From Tricholomella constricta (lineage: Eukaryota > Basidiomycota > Agaricomycetes > Agaricales > Lyophyllaceae): a stretch of DNA of 64,000 nt. The notes below the pieces were generated by a model. The model was not told where the DNA came from, did not search any database, and worked only from the letters and a program-made list of their open reading frames with translations. The DNA lies in assembly GCA_013368375.1 (NCBI GenBank), contig JAACJP010000016.1:496001-560000 (forward strand), read 5' to 3'. Positions 22,612 to 32,066 of this stretch are shown one piece after another. The position numbers and the translations under genes are program-made. The first letter of the stretch is position 1. Every line of letters begins with the position of its first letter.

Positions 22612-23085
22612 TGTTAGGGGAACACCCGTTCACGCCCTCCGACGCTCACCAACTGTTCCCCGACACGTGCGCTCGCTCCTGACCGATCGCGATCCCGACC
22701 CCGACGCTCTGACCCAAGCGTCGGTGTACATATTTACCTTACTCACTTCCTGTCATTCCCCTCGTTTCCCTGTTCATATTCCCGATCACCTGACATCCCG
22801 ACGACGGTTACCATCAGACAGCATCCGGAACCCACTCATCATTATCACCTGTCATGGTTATCACATGTCGTTATTATCACATGTACAGTACACTATGGAG
22901 AGCCTGCCCTCATGTATCACACTTGTATATAGCCGGCCCCCTGGCATCTGGGAATCCTTTACACTATTCTCTTTGGATTCCCCTTTGCCAGGTAAGCCTT
23001 ATTTACCTCGTTACAGTACATCAATATAACTTTGGATTCCCCTTTGCCAGTATGACTAAGCTCTGCTCTAAAGGTCGCCCTAACA
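22612..23085 (+). repeat. Element C 5' LTR
   Basis: 474 bp; TATATA at 22,926-22,931; predicted transcript start region near 22,959-22,970, 33 nt from the TATA box as in A. Clearly diverged from the A LTR although most of pol is close. Confidence 0.95.
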
Positions 23086-23087
23086 GC

Positions 23088-23097
23088 AGAATAGTGT
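23088..23097 (+). other. Primer-binding site, self-priming type (element C)
   Basis: AGAATAGTGT, 2 nt after the LTR, is the exact complement of ACACTATTCT at 22,961-22,970 in the LTR. Compared with A, both partners have changed (GAGT/ACTC to GTGT/ACAC), so pairing is preserved. Confidence 0.75.
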
Positions 23098-23211
23098 CTC
23101 TTAGAAACCCGACGAAGCCGACCGACCAGCTTCCGCGCCGAAACACGCGTCTGCTACACGCGACCGTCCAACGCGCGCTCGCTCTGATCGCCCGCCCAGT
23201 CCCGTTTCGAG

Positions 23212-24456
23212 ATGTCCGAATTTGGTGACATGCCGCTCGAACAACCGTTCTCTCCCTTCCTCACGACGGAGGAGCGGTTGGCGAATATGGAAGCCACGAT
23301 TTCGGCTCTCTCCGCCTCCAACACATCCAACTCGGCCTCTATGGACCGCCTCTCCGCTCTTTTCGAAAAACTCATGTCGGGGACACCCCCCAATCCCACC
23401 CCCGCTGCTCCCGAAGCAGACACGACCCCTCCGCCGCCTGAGACGATCCCTCCGTTGCCTGCGACGACCCCTCTGCTGCCAGGCGCTCCGCAATCAGGAT
23501 CGCACCACCTCCGACCGTCGCCCCCTCCCATTTATGACGGCGCCCGGTCAGGCGGTCGCGCGTTCTGGAACGCCTGCAACCTCTACTTCTCCTTGTGCGG
23601 GGGAAGTTTCGCCGACGACCACGCCCGAATCGTATGGGTGCTGTCGTACATGCAGCACGGACGAGCAGCCGACTTCGTCAGTCGGGTGTTCCAGTTCAGA
23701 ACCGCCAAGGACGTCTTTCCCGCCTGGAAGGACTTCGAAGACACCTTCTGCGGCGAGTTCTTCCTCTTCGACGAAGTCGCTGACGCCGCGCTCATCTTGG
23801 AGTTGACGGCGTACTTCCAGAACGGTCGGTCGATCGACGAGTACATCGACTCGTTCCAATCCCTGTGGGTCAAGGCAGGCTACCCCGATGGGCGCCACCT
23901 GGTCCTCAAATTCCGTCGGGGCATGGACCCAAAGCTTTCGAGGCGACTGGGAAGCATCACCACGGGTCGCCCGCACGACGAGAAGATTGAGGAGTGGCTG
24001 AGGATCGCCCGTTCTCAAGACTTCATCATGAGGTCGGAGGACGACTTCCACCGTCGGATGGTCCCGACAAAGGCGTCGGACGGCCGCCCAACCACCGCCG
24101 TAGCCGCACGATGGGCGTTCGCTACTGCCCCCACTCCCATTCCCACTCCCGCTTCTGCCCCTCCCGCCCCTCGCGCTCCCATCGCACCAGCCCCTAGGCC
24201 GCTCCCCCAGGGCGTCCCGATGGATGTCGATCGGATGCGCGACCGGGTCGCACCTGCCGACGACCACTGCTTCCGGTGCAAGAAGAAGGGTCACTACTCG
24301 CGTGACTGTCCCTTGCGCTGGGACGTGCGCCACATGCTCGACGACGAGCTGGAGGTGCTCATCATGGAGCGTCTAGCCCGCAAAGACGCAGTTCCCGCCG
24401 ACCAGACTCCATCGTCGGCCGACGCGGGCACCTCCGATGCTGAGGAGGGTTTTTAA
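23212..24456 (+). CDS. gag: Element C Gag
   Basis: 414 aa from ATG at 23212. N-terminal MSEFGDMPLEQPFSPF with a short coiled-coil stretch (about 20-50), a Pro/Ala-rich segment, then a retrotransposon capsid-like region (ARSGGRAFWNACNLYF..RAADFVSRVFQF..WKDFEDTFCGEFFLFDEV) at about 100-230. A second proline-rich linker precedes a CCHC knuckle CFRCKKKGHYSRDC near 365-380. Forms the virus-like particle and binds RNA. The stop TAA directly follows the slippery heptamer, so a fraction of ribosomes should continue into pol. Intact, unlike the A and B copies. Confidence 0.93.
   Translation: MSEFGDMPLEQPFSPFLTTEERLANMEATISALSASNTSNSASMDRLSALFEKLMSGTPPNPTPAAPEADTTPPPPETIPPLPATTPLLPGAPQSGSHHLRPSPPPIYDGARSGGRAFWNACNLYFSLCGGSFADDHARIVWVLSYMQHGRAADFVSRVFQFRTAKDVFPAWKDFEDTFCGEFFLFDEVADAALILELTAYFQNGRSIDEYIDSFQSLWVKAGYPDGRHLVLKFRRGMDPKLSRRLGSITTGRPHDEKIEEWLRIARSQDFIMRSEDDFHRRMVPTKASDGRPTTAVAARWAFATAPTPIPTPASAPPAPRAPIAPAPRPLPQGVPMDVDRMRDRVAPADDHCFRCKKKGHYSRDCPLRWDVRHMLDDELEVLIMERLARKDAVPADQTPSSADAGTSDAEEGF
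24447..24453 (+). other. -1 frameshift slippery heptamer GGGTTTT (element C)
   Basis: gag frame G GGT TTT TAA; pol frame GGG TTT TTA, open from just after the TGA at 24441-24443. A downstream stimulatory structure was not established by eye. Confidence 0.72.
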
Positions 24457-24467
24457 TCGCACAACGG

Positions 24468-27400
24468 GTGGAACGTACGCCCCCGTTGTCTAGTCGTAAT
24501 CGGTTCGCTCCACTGTCCGTAGAATATGCCAATACACCTATTATTGCTGCTATTCCTACGAGTGAACCGACCGACAAAGACGTACAAAACCCCTCCGACC
24601 CGACGACACCGATCGCAGTTGCAAAGCCGATCGCTCCGTCGCGTCGTGGCCTACCCTGCTGGGAAAAGCGACTTCCTAGTCGCTTCATCGCCGCTGCCTC
24701 CCCCTGCCCCAGATCCCTGTGGCTCAACGTTGAACTGGAGACCACCGACACCCAGGAGTCGCACGCTGTCACTGCGCTAGTGGACAGCGGAGCGACTGGC
24801 AGCTTTCTCAATATCGCTTTCGTCGAGAAACACAAACTCACGACCAAGGTGCTTAGTCGGCCATCCCCAGTTTACAACGTAGACGGCACCCTCAACGAAG
24901 GCGGTTCGGTCTCTTGCATCGTAGAAGCTGTCTTGCGATACAATGGTCATACCGAACGAGCCGTCTTCGGGGTCACCCAGTTAGGCAAGCACGACATGAT
25001 CCTTGGGTTCAACTGGCTTAAAAACCACAACCCTGAGATCGACTGGGAGACCAAAGAGGTGAAGATGAGTCGCTGTCCGATGCAGTGCGACACCTGCAAG
25101 GATGAGGTCAAAGCCGATCGGCGCGCACGTACCAAAGTGCGCGCAGCAATCCGTGCCTGTCGAGCCGATGGCATCCCGACGATTGAGCTTGACCTGCGGG
25201 CCCCGACCAATCCGTACGTGGAGGACGACTCTGATGACGACGAGTTCCTCCCCTACACTCCGATCCTGGAGGAACCTGACCCAGAGTCCGACGACTTCCT
25301 GACGGAGACCTTCCTGAATAGCGATCGCATCTTCGCGACCGCGATCCATCCGACCCCGACCGCCGAACATATTCGGGCCAGCCAAACGACATCACAGCGA
25401 CTTGCGGAAGCGCACGCTGCTAACTCCGTGCCCAAAACGTTCCGCGACGCCGTACCCACCCACCTCCACGACTTTGAAGATGTCTTCTCCAAAGTTGCGT
25501 TCGATGAGCTCCCAGAGCGCAAGCAATGGGACCATGCGATCGAACTGGAGCCGGGCGCGTCACCAACCGGCACGAAGGTCTACCCGCTGTCACCGGCGGA
25601 ACAGGTTGAACTCGACGCGTTCCTCAAAGAGAATCTCGAGACGGGTCGTATCCGACCGTCCAAGTCGCCCATGGCATCACCGGTCTTCTTCATCAAGAAG
25701 AAGGACGGGTCGCTCCGCCTGGTACAGGACTATCGGACGCTCAATGCGCTCACGGTGAAGAACCGATACCCGCTGCCCCTCATTAGCGAACTGGTGAATA
25801 ACCTTCGCGGCGCGTGGTACTTCACCAAGCTGGACGTCCGATGGGGGTACAACAATGTTCGGATCAAGGAAGGCGACGAGTGGAAGGCAGCGTTTCGGAC
25901 GAACCGCGGTCTCTTCGAGCCGCTCGTCATGTTCTTCGGCCTCACAAACAGCCCCGCCACATTTCAGACCATGATGAATGATATTTTCCGCGATCTGATC
26001 GCCGAAGGTGTTGTTTGCGTGTACCTCGACGACATCTTGATTTATACCAAGACTCTAGAGGAACACCGTCGGGTCGTGCGATTAGTACTGGACCGACTCT
26101 GCGAACATCAGTTGTTCTTAAAGCCCGAGAAATGCGAATTCGAACAGACCAAGATCGAGTATCTGGGGCTGATCATTTCGCAAGGGCAAGCGGAGATGGA
26201 CCCTGCTAAGGTCGCTGGAGTGTTGGAATGGCCAGCGCCAAAGAACAAGAAGGAAGTGCAAGCATTCCTAGGCTTCACTAACTTCTACCGACGGTTCATC
26301 CAGGACTTCTCGCATCACGCCCGACCCCTGTTCGATCTGACGGGCAAGGACGTCGCCTGGCGATGGGGAGAGTCGGAGCAGTCGGCCTTTGGCCTTCTGA
26401 AGTCGGCGATCACATCGGGGCCCGTTCTCATGTTCCCTGACGACGACCGACCGTACCGCATCGAAGCCGATTCATCTGACTTCGCAACGGGCGCGGTCCT
26501 GTCGCAAGAGTCGCCGTCCGACGGTAAATGGCACCCCGTCGCGTTCTACTCAAAGAGCTTGAATGCCGTCGAGCGGAACTACGAGATCCATGACAAGGAG
26601 ATGCTAGCGATCATCCGGTCTCTGGAGGAGTGGCGACACTTCGTAGAAGGCGCAAAGCACAAGGTGGAGATCTGGACCGACCACAAGAACCTCGAGTACT
26701 TCCTCACCGCGAAGAAACTCAATCGGCGTCAAGCCCGATGGTCGCTTTACCTCGCTAACTTCGACTTCGCCCTCCACCACCGTCCTGGCCGTAGCATGGG
26801 CAAACCCGACGCGTTATCGCGTCGCCCCGACCATGGCGACGGAAGCGCCGACAACGCCAACATCGTGCTGCTCAAACCAGAATTCTTCGCCGTTCGTGCA
26901 ACTGAAGGCCTTGCACTGGTCGGAGAGGAGGATGATGTGCTGAAAGCGATCCGCAAGGGCAATCGCGATGGGGCTCAGGAGGATGCGGTCGCGAAAGCGG
27001 CGCAACTGGTCAAAGCATCCAAGATCGCCGGTCGCTCCCTTCGCTTTGGCGAGTGGGGAGAGGAAGGCGGTCTGCTCACGTTCCGTGGACGGATCTATGT
27101 CCCGAACGTCCCAGACCTTCGCCGACGCATTGTGGAGCAGCACCACGACTCCAAGGTCGCCGGTCACCCCGGTCGCTGGAAGACGCTCGAACTGGTGTCG
27201 CGCAACTACTGGTGGCCCCAGATGTCGCGCTTCATCGGTTCGTACACCAGCACCTGTGACATGTGTCTGCGCACGAAACCTCGCCGCCAACTCCCCGTCG
27301 GACAGCTGCAGCCGCTTCCCATCCCCGAAGGCCGATGGAATGTCGTATCGGTCGACTTCATCACCGAACTTCCAGAGTCCAACGGCCACGACGCGATCAT

Positions 27401-28487
27401 GAATGTCGTGGATTCAGTTGGAAAGCGCGCGCACTTCATCGCGTCGCACACGACTTGTTCGGCCCTGGGAGCTGCGAACCTCTACCGTCGCCACGTCTGG
27501 AAGCTGCACGGTCTCCCCGACGCATTCGTCTCCGATCGAGGTCCACAGTTCATCGCCGAGTTCACGCGCGAACTGTACAGACTCCTGGGTATCAAGCTGT
27601 CGGCCTCGACGGCGTACCACCCACAGACCGACGGACAGACAGAGCGTATCAACCAGGAACTGGAACAGTTCTTGCGAGTCTTCTGCAATGAGCGCCAGAA
27701 CGATTGGGAGGACCTCCTGCCCGACGCCGAATTCAGTTACAACAACCATGTACATTCGGCGACGCAGCAGACCCCCTTCCTGCTTGACACTGGTCGGCAT
27801 CCGCGCATGGGCTTTGAGCCGCGTCGGGGCGCTTCCAAGAACGAGTCAGCAGACGAGTTCGTGGAGCGCATGAAGGAAGCACAGGAGGAAGCCAAGGCAG
27901 CGCTTTCAAAGGCCAAAGACGACATGGAGCGGTATTACAACCAGCGGCACGCCCCAACGCCCGACTACCAGCCTGGCGACAAGGTATACTTGGACGCGAC
28001 CGACATTTCTACGACCCGACCGTCTAAGAAGTTGTCGCATCGCTACCTTGGCCCTTTCGTCGTGCAAAGGCGAGTCGGCCCGCTGGCATACCGCCTCCTG
28101 CTGCCTCAGTCCATGAAGCGCATCCACCCAGTCTTCCACGTCGTGAAGCTCATCCCCGCCATTGCTGATCCGATCGAAGGTCGTCGATCCGATCCCCCTC
28201 CGCCCCCCGACATAATCGACGACGAACCCCATTACGAAGTTGAAAAGATCCTCGATAGCCGAACCTTCCGCAAAAAACTACAGTACAAGGTCCTGTGGAA
28301 AGGCTATGGTTACGAAGAAGCTTCATGGGAACCTCGCGAAAATGTCACCGCCCCCGATCTGGTACGCAAGTTCCACCGCGACAACCCCGACGCTGCCCGC
28401 CACATTCGTGGCATGTTCACATTATCCCCGGCCATCTTCGCCACCGCTACCCCGCACCGAGTCGTTGCGATTCAAAAGGGGGGGTGA
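24468..28487 (+). CDS. pol: Element C Pol polyprotein (protease, RT, RNase H, integrase, chromodomain)
   Basis: 1,339 codons counted from GTG at 24468; entered by -1 slippage. Same architecture as A Pol: retropepsin DSGATG (about 106), RT with YLDD (about 519), RNase H EADSS (about 668), HHCC and D,D35E integrase (catalytic D/D/E near 963, 1023, 1059), GPF module, C-terminal chromodomain with WKGYGYEEASWEP. The frame is intact and catalytic residues are present. From about 26,631 to 28,300 the DNA is nearly identical to A (two differences seen in about 1.67 kb), while flanking pol sequence differs by several per cent. Confidence 0.95.
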   Translation: MERTPPLSSRNRFAPLSVEYANTPIIAAIPTSEPTDKDVQNPSDPTTPIAVAKPIAPSRRGLPCWEKRLPSRFIAAASPCPRSLWLNVELETTDTQESHAVTALVDSGATGSFLNIAFVEKHKLTTKVLSRPSPVYNVDGTLNEGGSVSCIVEAVLRYNGHTERAVFGVTQLGKHDMILGFNWLKNHNPEIDWETKEVKMSRCPMQCDTCKDEVKADRRARTKVRAAIRACRADGIPTIELDLRAPTNPYVEDDSDDDEFLPYTPILEEPDPESDDFLTETFLNSDRIFATAIHPTPTAEHIRASQTTSQRLAEAHAANSVPKTFRDAVPTHLHDFEDVFSKVAFDELPERKQWDHAIELEPGASPTGTKVYPLSPAEQVELDAFLKENLETGRIRPSKSPMASPVFFIKKKDGSLRLVQDYRTLNALTVKNRYPLPLISELVNNLRGAWYFTKLDVRWGYNNVRIKEGDEWKAAFRTNRGLFEPLVMFFGLTNSPATFQTMMNDIFRDLIAEGVVCVYLDDILIYTKTLEEHRRVVRLVLDRLCEHQLFLKPEKCEFEQTKIEYLGLIISQGQAEMDPAKVAGVLEWPAPKNKKEVQAFLGFTNFYRRFIQDFSHHARPLFDLTGKDVAWRWGESEQSAFGLLKSAITSGPVLMFPDDDRPYRIEADSSDFATGAVLSQESPSDGKWHPVAFYSKSLNAVERNYEIHDKEMLAIIRSLEEWRHFVEGAKHKVEIWTDHKNLEYFLTAKKLNRRQARWSLYLANFDFALHHRPGRSMGKPDALSRRPDHGDGSADNANIVLLKPEFFAVRATEGLALVGEEDDVLKAIRKGNRDGAQEDAVAKAAQLVKASKIAGRSLRFGEWGEEGGLLTFRGRIYVPNVPDLRRRIVEQHHDSKVAGHPGRWKTLELVSRNYWWPQMSRFIGSYTSTCDMCLRTKPRRQLPVGQLQPLPIPEGRWNVVSVDFITELPESNGHDAIMNVVDSVGKRAHFIASHTTCSALGAANLYRRHVWKLHGLPDAFVSDRGPQFIAEFTRELYRLLGIKLSASTAYHPQTDGQTERINQELEQFLRVFCNERQNDWEDLLPDAEFSYNNHVHSATQQTPFLLDTGRHPRMGFEPRRGASKNESADEFVERMKEAQEEAKAALSKAKDDMERYYNQRHAPTPDYQPGDKVYLDATDISTTRPSKKLSHRYLGPFVVQRRVGPLAYRLLLPQSMKRIHPVFHVVKLIPAIADPIEGRRSDPPPPPDIIDDEPHYEVEKILDSRTFRKKLQYKVLWKGYGYEEASWEPRENVTAPDLVRKFHRDNPDAARHIRGMFTLSPAIFATATPHRVVAIQKGG
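28474..28487 (+). other. Polypurine tract (element C)
   Basis: AAAAGGGGGGGTGA immediately before the 3' LTR, identical to the tract of A. Confidence 0.85.
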
Positions 28488-28961
28488 TGTTAGGGGAACA
28501 CCCGTTCACGCCCTCCGACGCTCACCAACTGTTCCCCGACACGTGCGCTCGCTCCTGACCGATCGCGATCCCGACCCCGACGCTCTGACCCAAGCATCGG
28601 TGTACATATTTACCTTACTCACTTCCTGTCATTCCCCTCGTTTCCCTGTTCATATTCCCGATCACCTGACATCCCGACGACGGTTACCATCAGACAGCAT
28701 CCGGAACCCACTCATCATTATCACCTGTCATGGTTATCACATGTCGTTATTATCACATGTACAGTACACTATGGAGAGCCTGCCCTCATGTATCACACTT
28801 GTATATAGCCGGCCCCCTGGCATCTGGGAATCCTTTACACTATTCTCTTTGGATTCCCCTTTGCCAGGTAAGCCTTATTTACCTCGTTACAGTACATCAA
28901 TATAACTTTGGATTCCCCTTTGCCAGTACGACTAAGCTCTGCTCTAAAGGTCGCCCTAACA
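28488..28961 (+). repeat. Element C 3' LTR
   Basis: 474 bp, two CpG-transition differences from the 5' LTR; followed by the duplicated GATTG. Confidence 0.95.
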
Positions 28962-29331
28962 GATTGCAATCACACTGCAATTTCTGCAAGTGATTAAAAT
29001 ACCAACACAAGCCAATTACCATTTCTAGAAATATCGTGACCATCACAATTGCTCAAAATGGATTACTTACGGCGGGTTTTTTTGCTGATGCTGGTGTCAT
29101 TGTCGACGCCCGGGGGCTCTTCTCAGAACTACCACACTATCTGAGGAGGCCTAAATGACATAGTTACCCTGGTAAACTACTAGGCCGACTTTCCAGATAA
29201 ATTAGTGAGTCAAAACCTGTTTAATTCGTCTATCAGTCTAATATTTTCAAACCAGCCAACAAAGCACCATTACTGACCATATCCACTCATTGATTCACCC
29301 GCACTACTCTATAAGAATATATTGCATAGCT
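28962..29331. other. Spacer upstream of the transposase-like gene
   Basis: No gene. AT-rich; a CTCTATAAGAATATAT stretch just upstream of the ATG at 29332 could serve as core promoter. No inverted copy of the 40.5-kb repeat was found here. Confidence 0.4.
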
Positions 29332-31488
29332 ATGGCCAAAGCGAAACGTTCCCCTGCTCAAAGGGATCAATTCAGGACCATCAGCAAACAAAGACATGAT
29401 AAGGAAAACATACCCCCTCCTTCCCCCTGCAACCCCACACCCTCATTGAAAGCACACCAGGAACTGCCGTGCAAACCATCCCAAAACTACGAGAAGCGAT
29501 TTCGAAACGAACGTCGCCAGTGTCAGCGGAAGGAAACTAAGGAAGCAGCGGCACGAGCAGAAATCGCGAGTTTGCGCGCGGACCTTGCCCAGATTCAAAA
29601 AGCCACCGCTGCGAAAACCAAGTTGGCCGAGAGCACTTTGGATGAAGCAAACCGACGAGGGGACGCACTCACTGCTAAAGGAAAGACATACAAGAGCCAG
29701 ATCGAGGCCTACCAGAAGACCATTCGGGCTTTGTACGCGCGATGCGCTCGCACGCCGGTTATTCTGAAGCGCGCCGTTTTGAAGGCTCGGCTTTCCTCCC
29801 ACACTGTCAAGCTCACTCGACGAGGTGCATTTACGCCTGAGGCGCGTGCCCTGATGCGGATTGTTGTCAAGAGCGGATGCTCGCAAGGCAAGGTCGATGA
29901 TGTCGTCCAGAGCATCGGAAAACTGTTGGGTTACAGGATCAAGACCCGCATTAGTCGTCGGACCGTGGGCAGGGCTCTTCTTGAAGGGGGTCTCGCGGCA
30001 AAGATGCAGTTGGGCTTTGAGATGGGGCAGACATCGCGTACGTTGACAGTAGTTTTTCCTCAGGACATAATGTTAATGTTAATAATGTCAATAAAGACCT
30101 CACGATTAGTGGTGATAGCACCTCTCACCGCAAAGTTAATTACGAGTCGCACCACATCGCAATGAGGACTCCCGATTACACCTCTCCTAGCCTTGAGGTC
30201 TCCGAGTCGTCAGTCCCCAAAGTGCGGTTTCTGTCGTTGATGTCAACCGTGGATCACGCGAGCGAGAATTCGGTTGCAGGGTGGATGGGGGACATCGACA
30301 GCATCTCCGACATTTTCAACAACAGCCCCATGAAGAAGCGTTACACTGCCGACAGGCCTGATGGCTTCACACGCTGTCTGTTTGCTTCACTCCTGCGGGG
30401 CATGAACGGCGATCACACTGCTAATGAAAAGCGTACCGCCAAACTTCTAGAGGAGTGGAAGATGCGTGAAACCCTTCTTGGACTGGGAGAGGACAGGTTG
30501 ATGGAGAAAACTGCCGCTGAGCTCGTCGCATTTCTAATGTCCTGGAACTCGAAGAAGATCGAACGTGCTGGTGGAATCGAAGTGTGGAACCAGCTTTCGT
30601 CAGCTGAGCAGATCGCGTGTGATGCTGAAATTGTGAAAGAACTGCAGATGAGTCTTGGAGAGGAGGAATACAAGCAGCGCGATGGTGATGAGAAGCGAAT
30701 CATGAGCCTGTTTATTTGGGCTAAATGTTGCATGCACAAAGATCAGAATTGCTTCAAGGCTGGAAACAAAGCGGCGATGGAATGGTGGAAGGCATCTGGA
30801 AACACCCCCCCAATTCTTCTTGCGAATAAGCATAATGCAGTGGTGCTTCGGAACATCTTGGATGCATCAAAATCCAAGGACACAATGACCGACTCAGAAT
30901 CTGTGGCGTTCGAGGCCTCAACTTGTGGTGGGGCCAAAACTGCTGCGATCGCAGGTGCAATTTTCAACAATAAAGATGACAAGAAGGGTCAAGGAGACAT
31001 TCACCTGTATCACTTCATGGAACTTGTTGGGAAACGCTTTCCCGATACCAACAACACATGCTTTGGGAGCTGCGGGCTGGCATCTGAACGTCTCATCATC
31101 TTCCGAGAGGCTACTCTAAAGTATCTTCTCCTCATCAAATACAAGAAGAAGTCATCTGCCTGGACTAACATCGAACTCAACCTGTATGATGCGCTTCGTG
31201 ACATTCCCACTCTCACTGAACTTGCCGCCATCGTTCTCTGTAACCAAGCTGTCAGCCATCCGTATATGCGTGTTGTGCGAGGACCCGGGACAGAGCAAAC
31301 CAAGAGCTTGGAGAATTCCACGAGACGCTAAAGGAATTCTTGAAGTCTATCATCCGATCTCCTGATCGAATTCTTGAATCCAACATGACCCACACTTTTG
31401 GATCTCTTGACGCGAGCCCATGGGAATCTCCTGAAGCGATTGAAGCTGTTCAGAAGCTCCAGCCTGAGTTGCCGCATCTCTGCCCCAT

Positions 31489-31709
31489 TGTAACGGGGTT
31501 ACAGATTTTGGGGACCTTGTTGTTCACACTAGACGTAAGCTTGACAAGTCTGTCGATTGCTACGTATAGGTGTACAAGGTTGTTTATACTTAATTAATGT
31601 AATGAATTAAATAGGCAACACCAGAAGGTGTTGCCAAACAATAGCGTAATCGTCTCAATAAGATACGATTAGATAACCAAGATTAGATAAGATAGTGGGC
31701 GTCCTTACA
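31489..31709 (-). repeat. Element D 3' LTR
   Basis: 221 bp; on the minus strand TGTAAGGACG..CGTTACA. One difference from the other LTR. Confidence 0.93.
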
Positions 31710-31720
31710 TACCCCCCTTT
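31710..31720 (-). other. Polypurine tract (element D)
   Basis: AAAGGGGGGTA on the minus strand, directly before the 3' LTR; fixes the orientation of the element. Confidence 0.8.
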
Positions 31721-32066
31721 AAGATCGCGTGTAGCAATCTTCACCAGGGAGTTGGGCAGAAAAAGAGAGTAAAAGGAGGGTCTAGGTCCCGGCGACCTAG
31801 ACCTATCAAATAATGCAAGAATACGTAGGTATGATACGTATTCTCGACTTAGCGAATAGTGGATGCATTAGCGCCACTGCACGGCCTCAAAGTGCCGTGC
31901 GACAAATGAGTGGTGGTGAGGACATCCAATGTTGCGTTAATACGCAACCTGCGGATTGCTCCTCGGGAGTCAGGTGGTCTGCACCTGACAATGGCGGTCG
32001 GCCCGGCGGTACGCCCTACGTGTCGAGGTCGGTTCGTTGACGGGGGGATTAGGTTGTCTCCCCGAC

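Larger units (their letters stand above)
22612..28961 (+). mobile_element. Chromovirus C: intact Ty3/gypsy LTR retrotransposon
   Basis: A 6,350-bp element with 474-bp LTRs (TGTTAGGGG..CCTAACA) and a 5-bp duplication GATTG at 22,607-22,611 and 28,962-28,966. gag (414 aa) and pol (1,339 aa) are both open, joined by the GGGTTTT -1 slippery site. The LTRs differ at two positions by my reading (22720 G versus 28596 A; 23053 T versus 28929 C), both CpG transitions. Every part needed for mobility is present, so this is the best autonomous candidate in the window. Confidence 0.95.
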
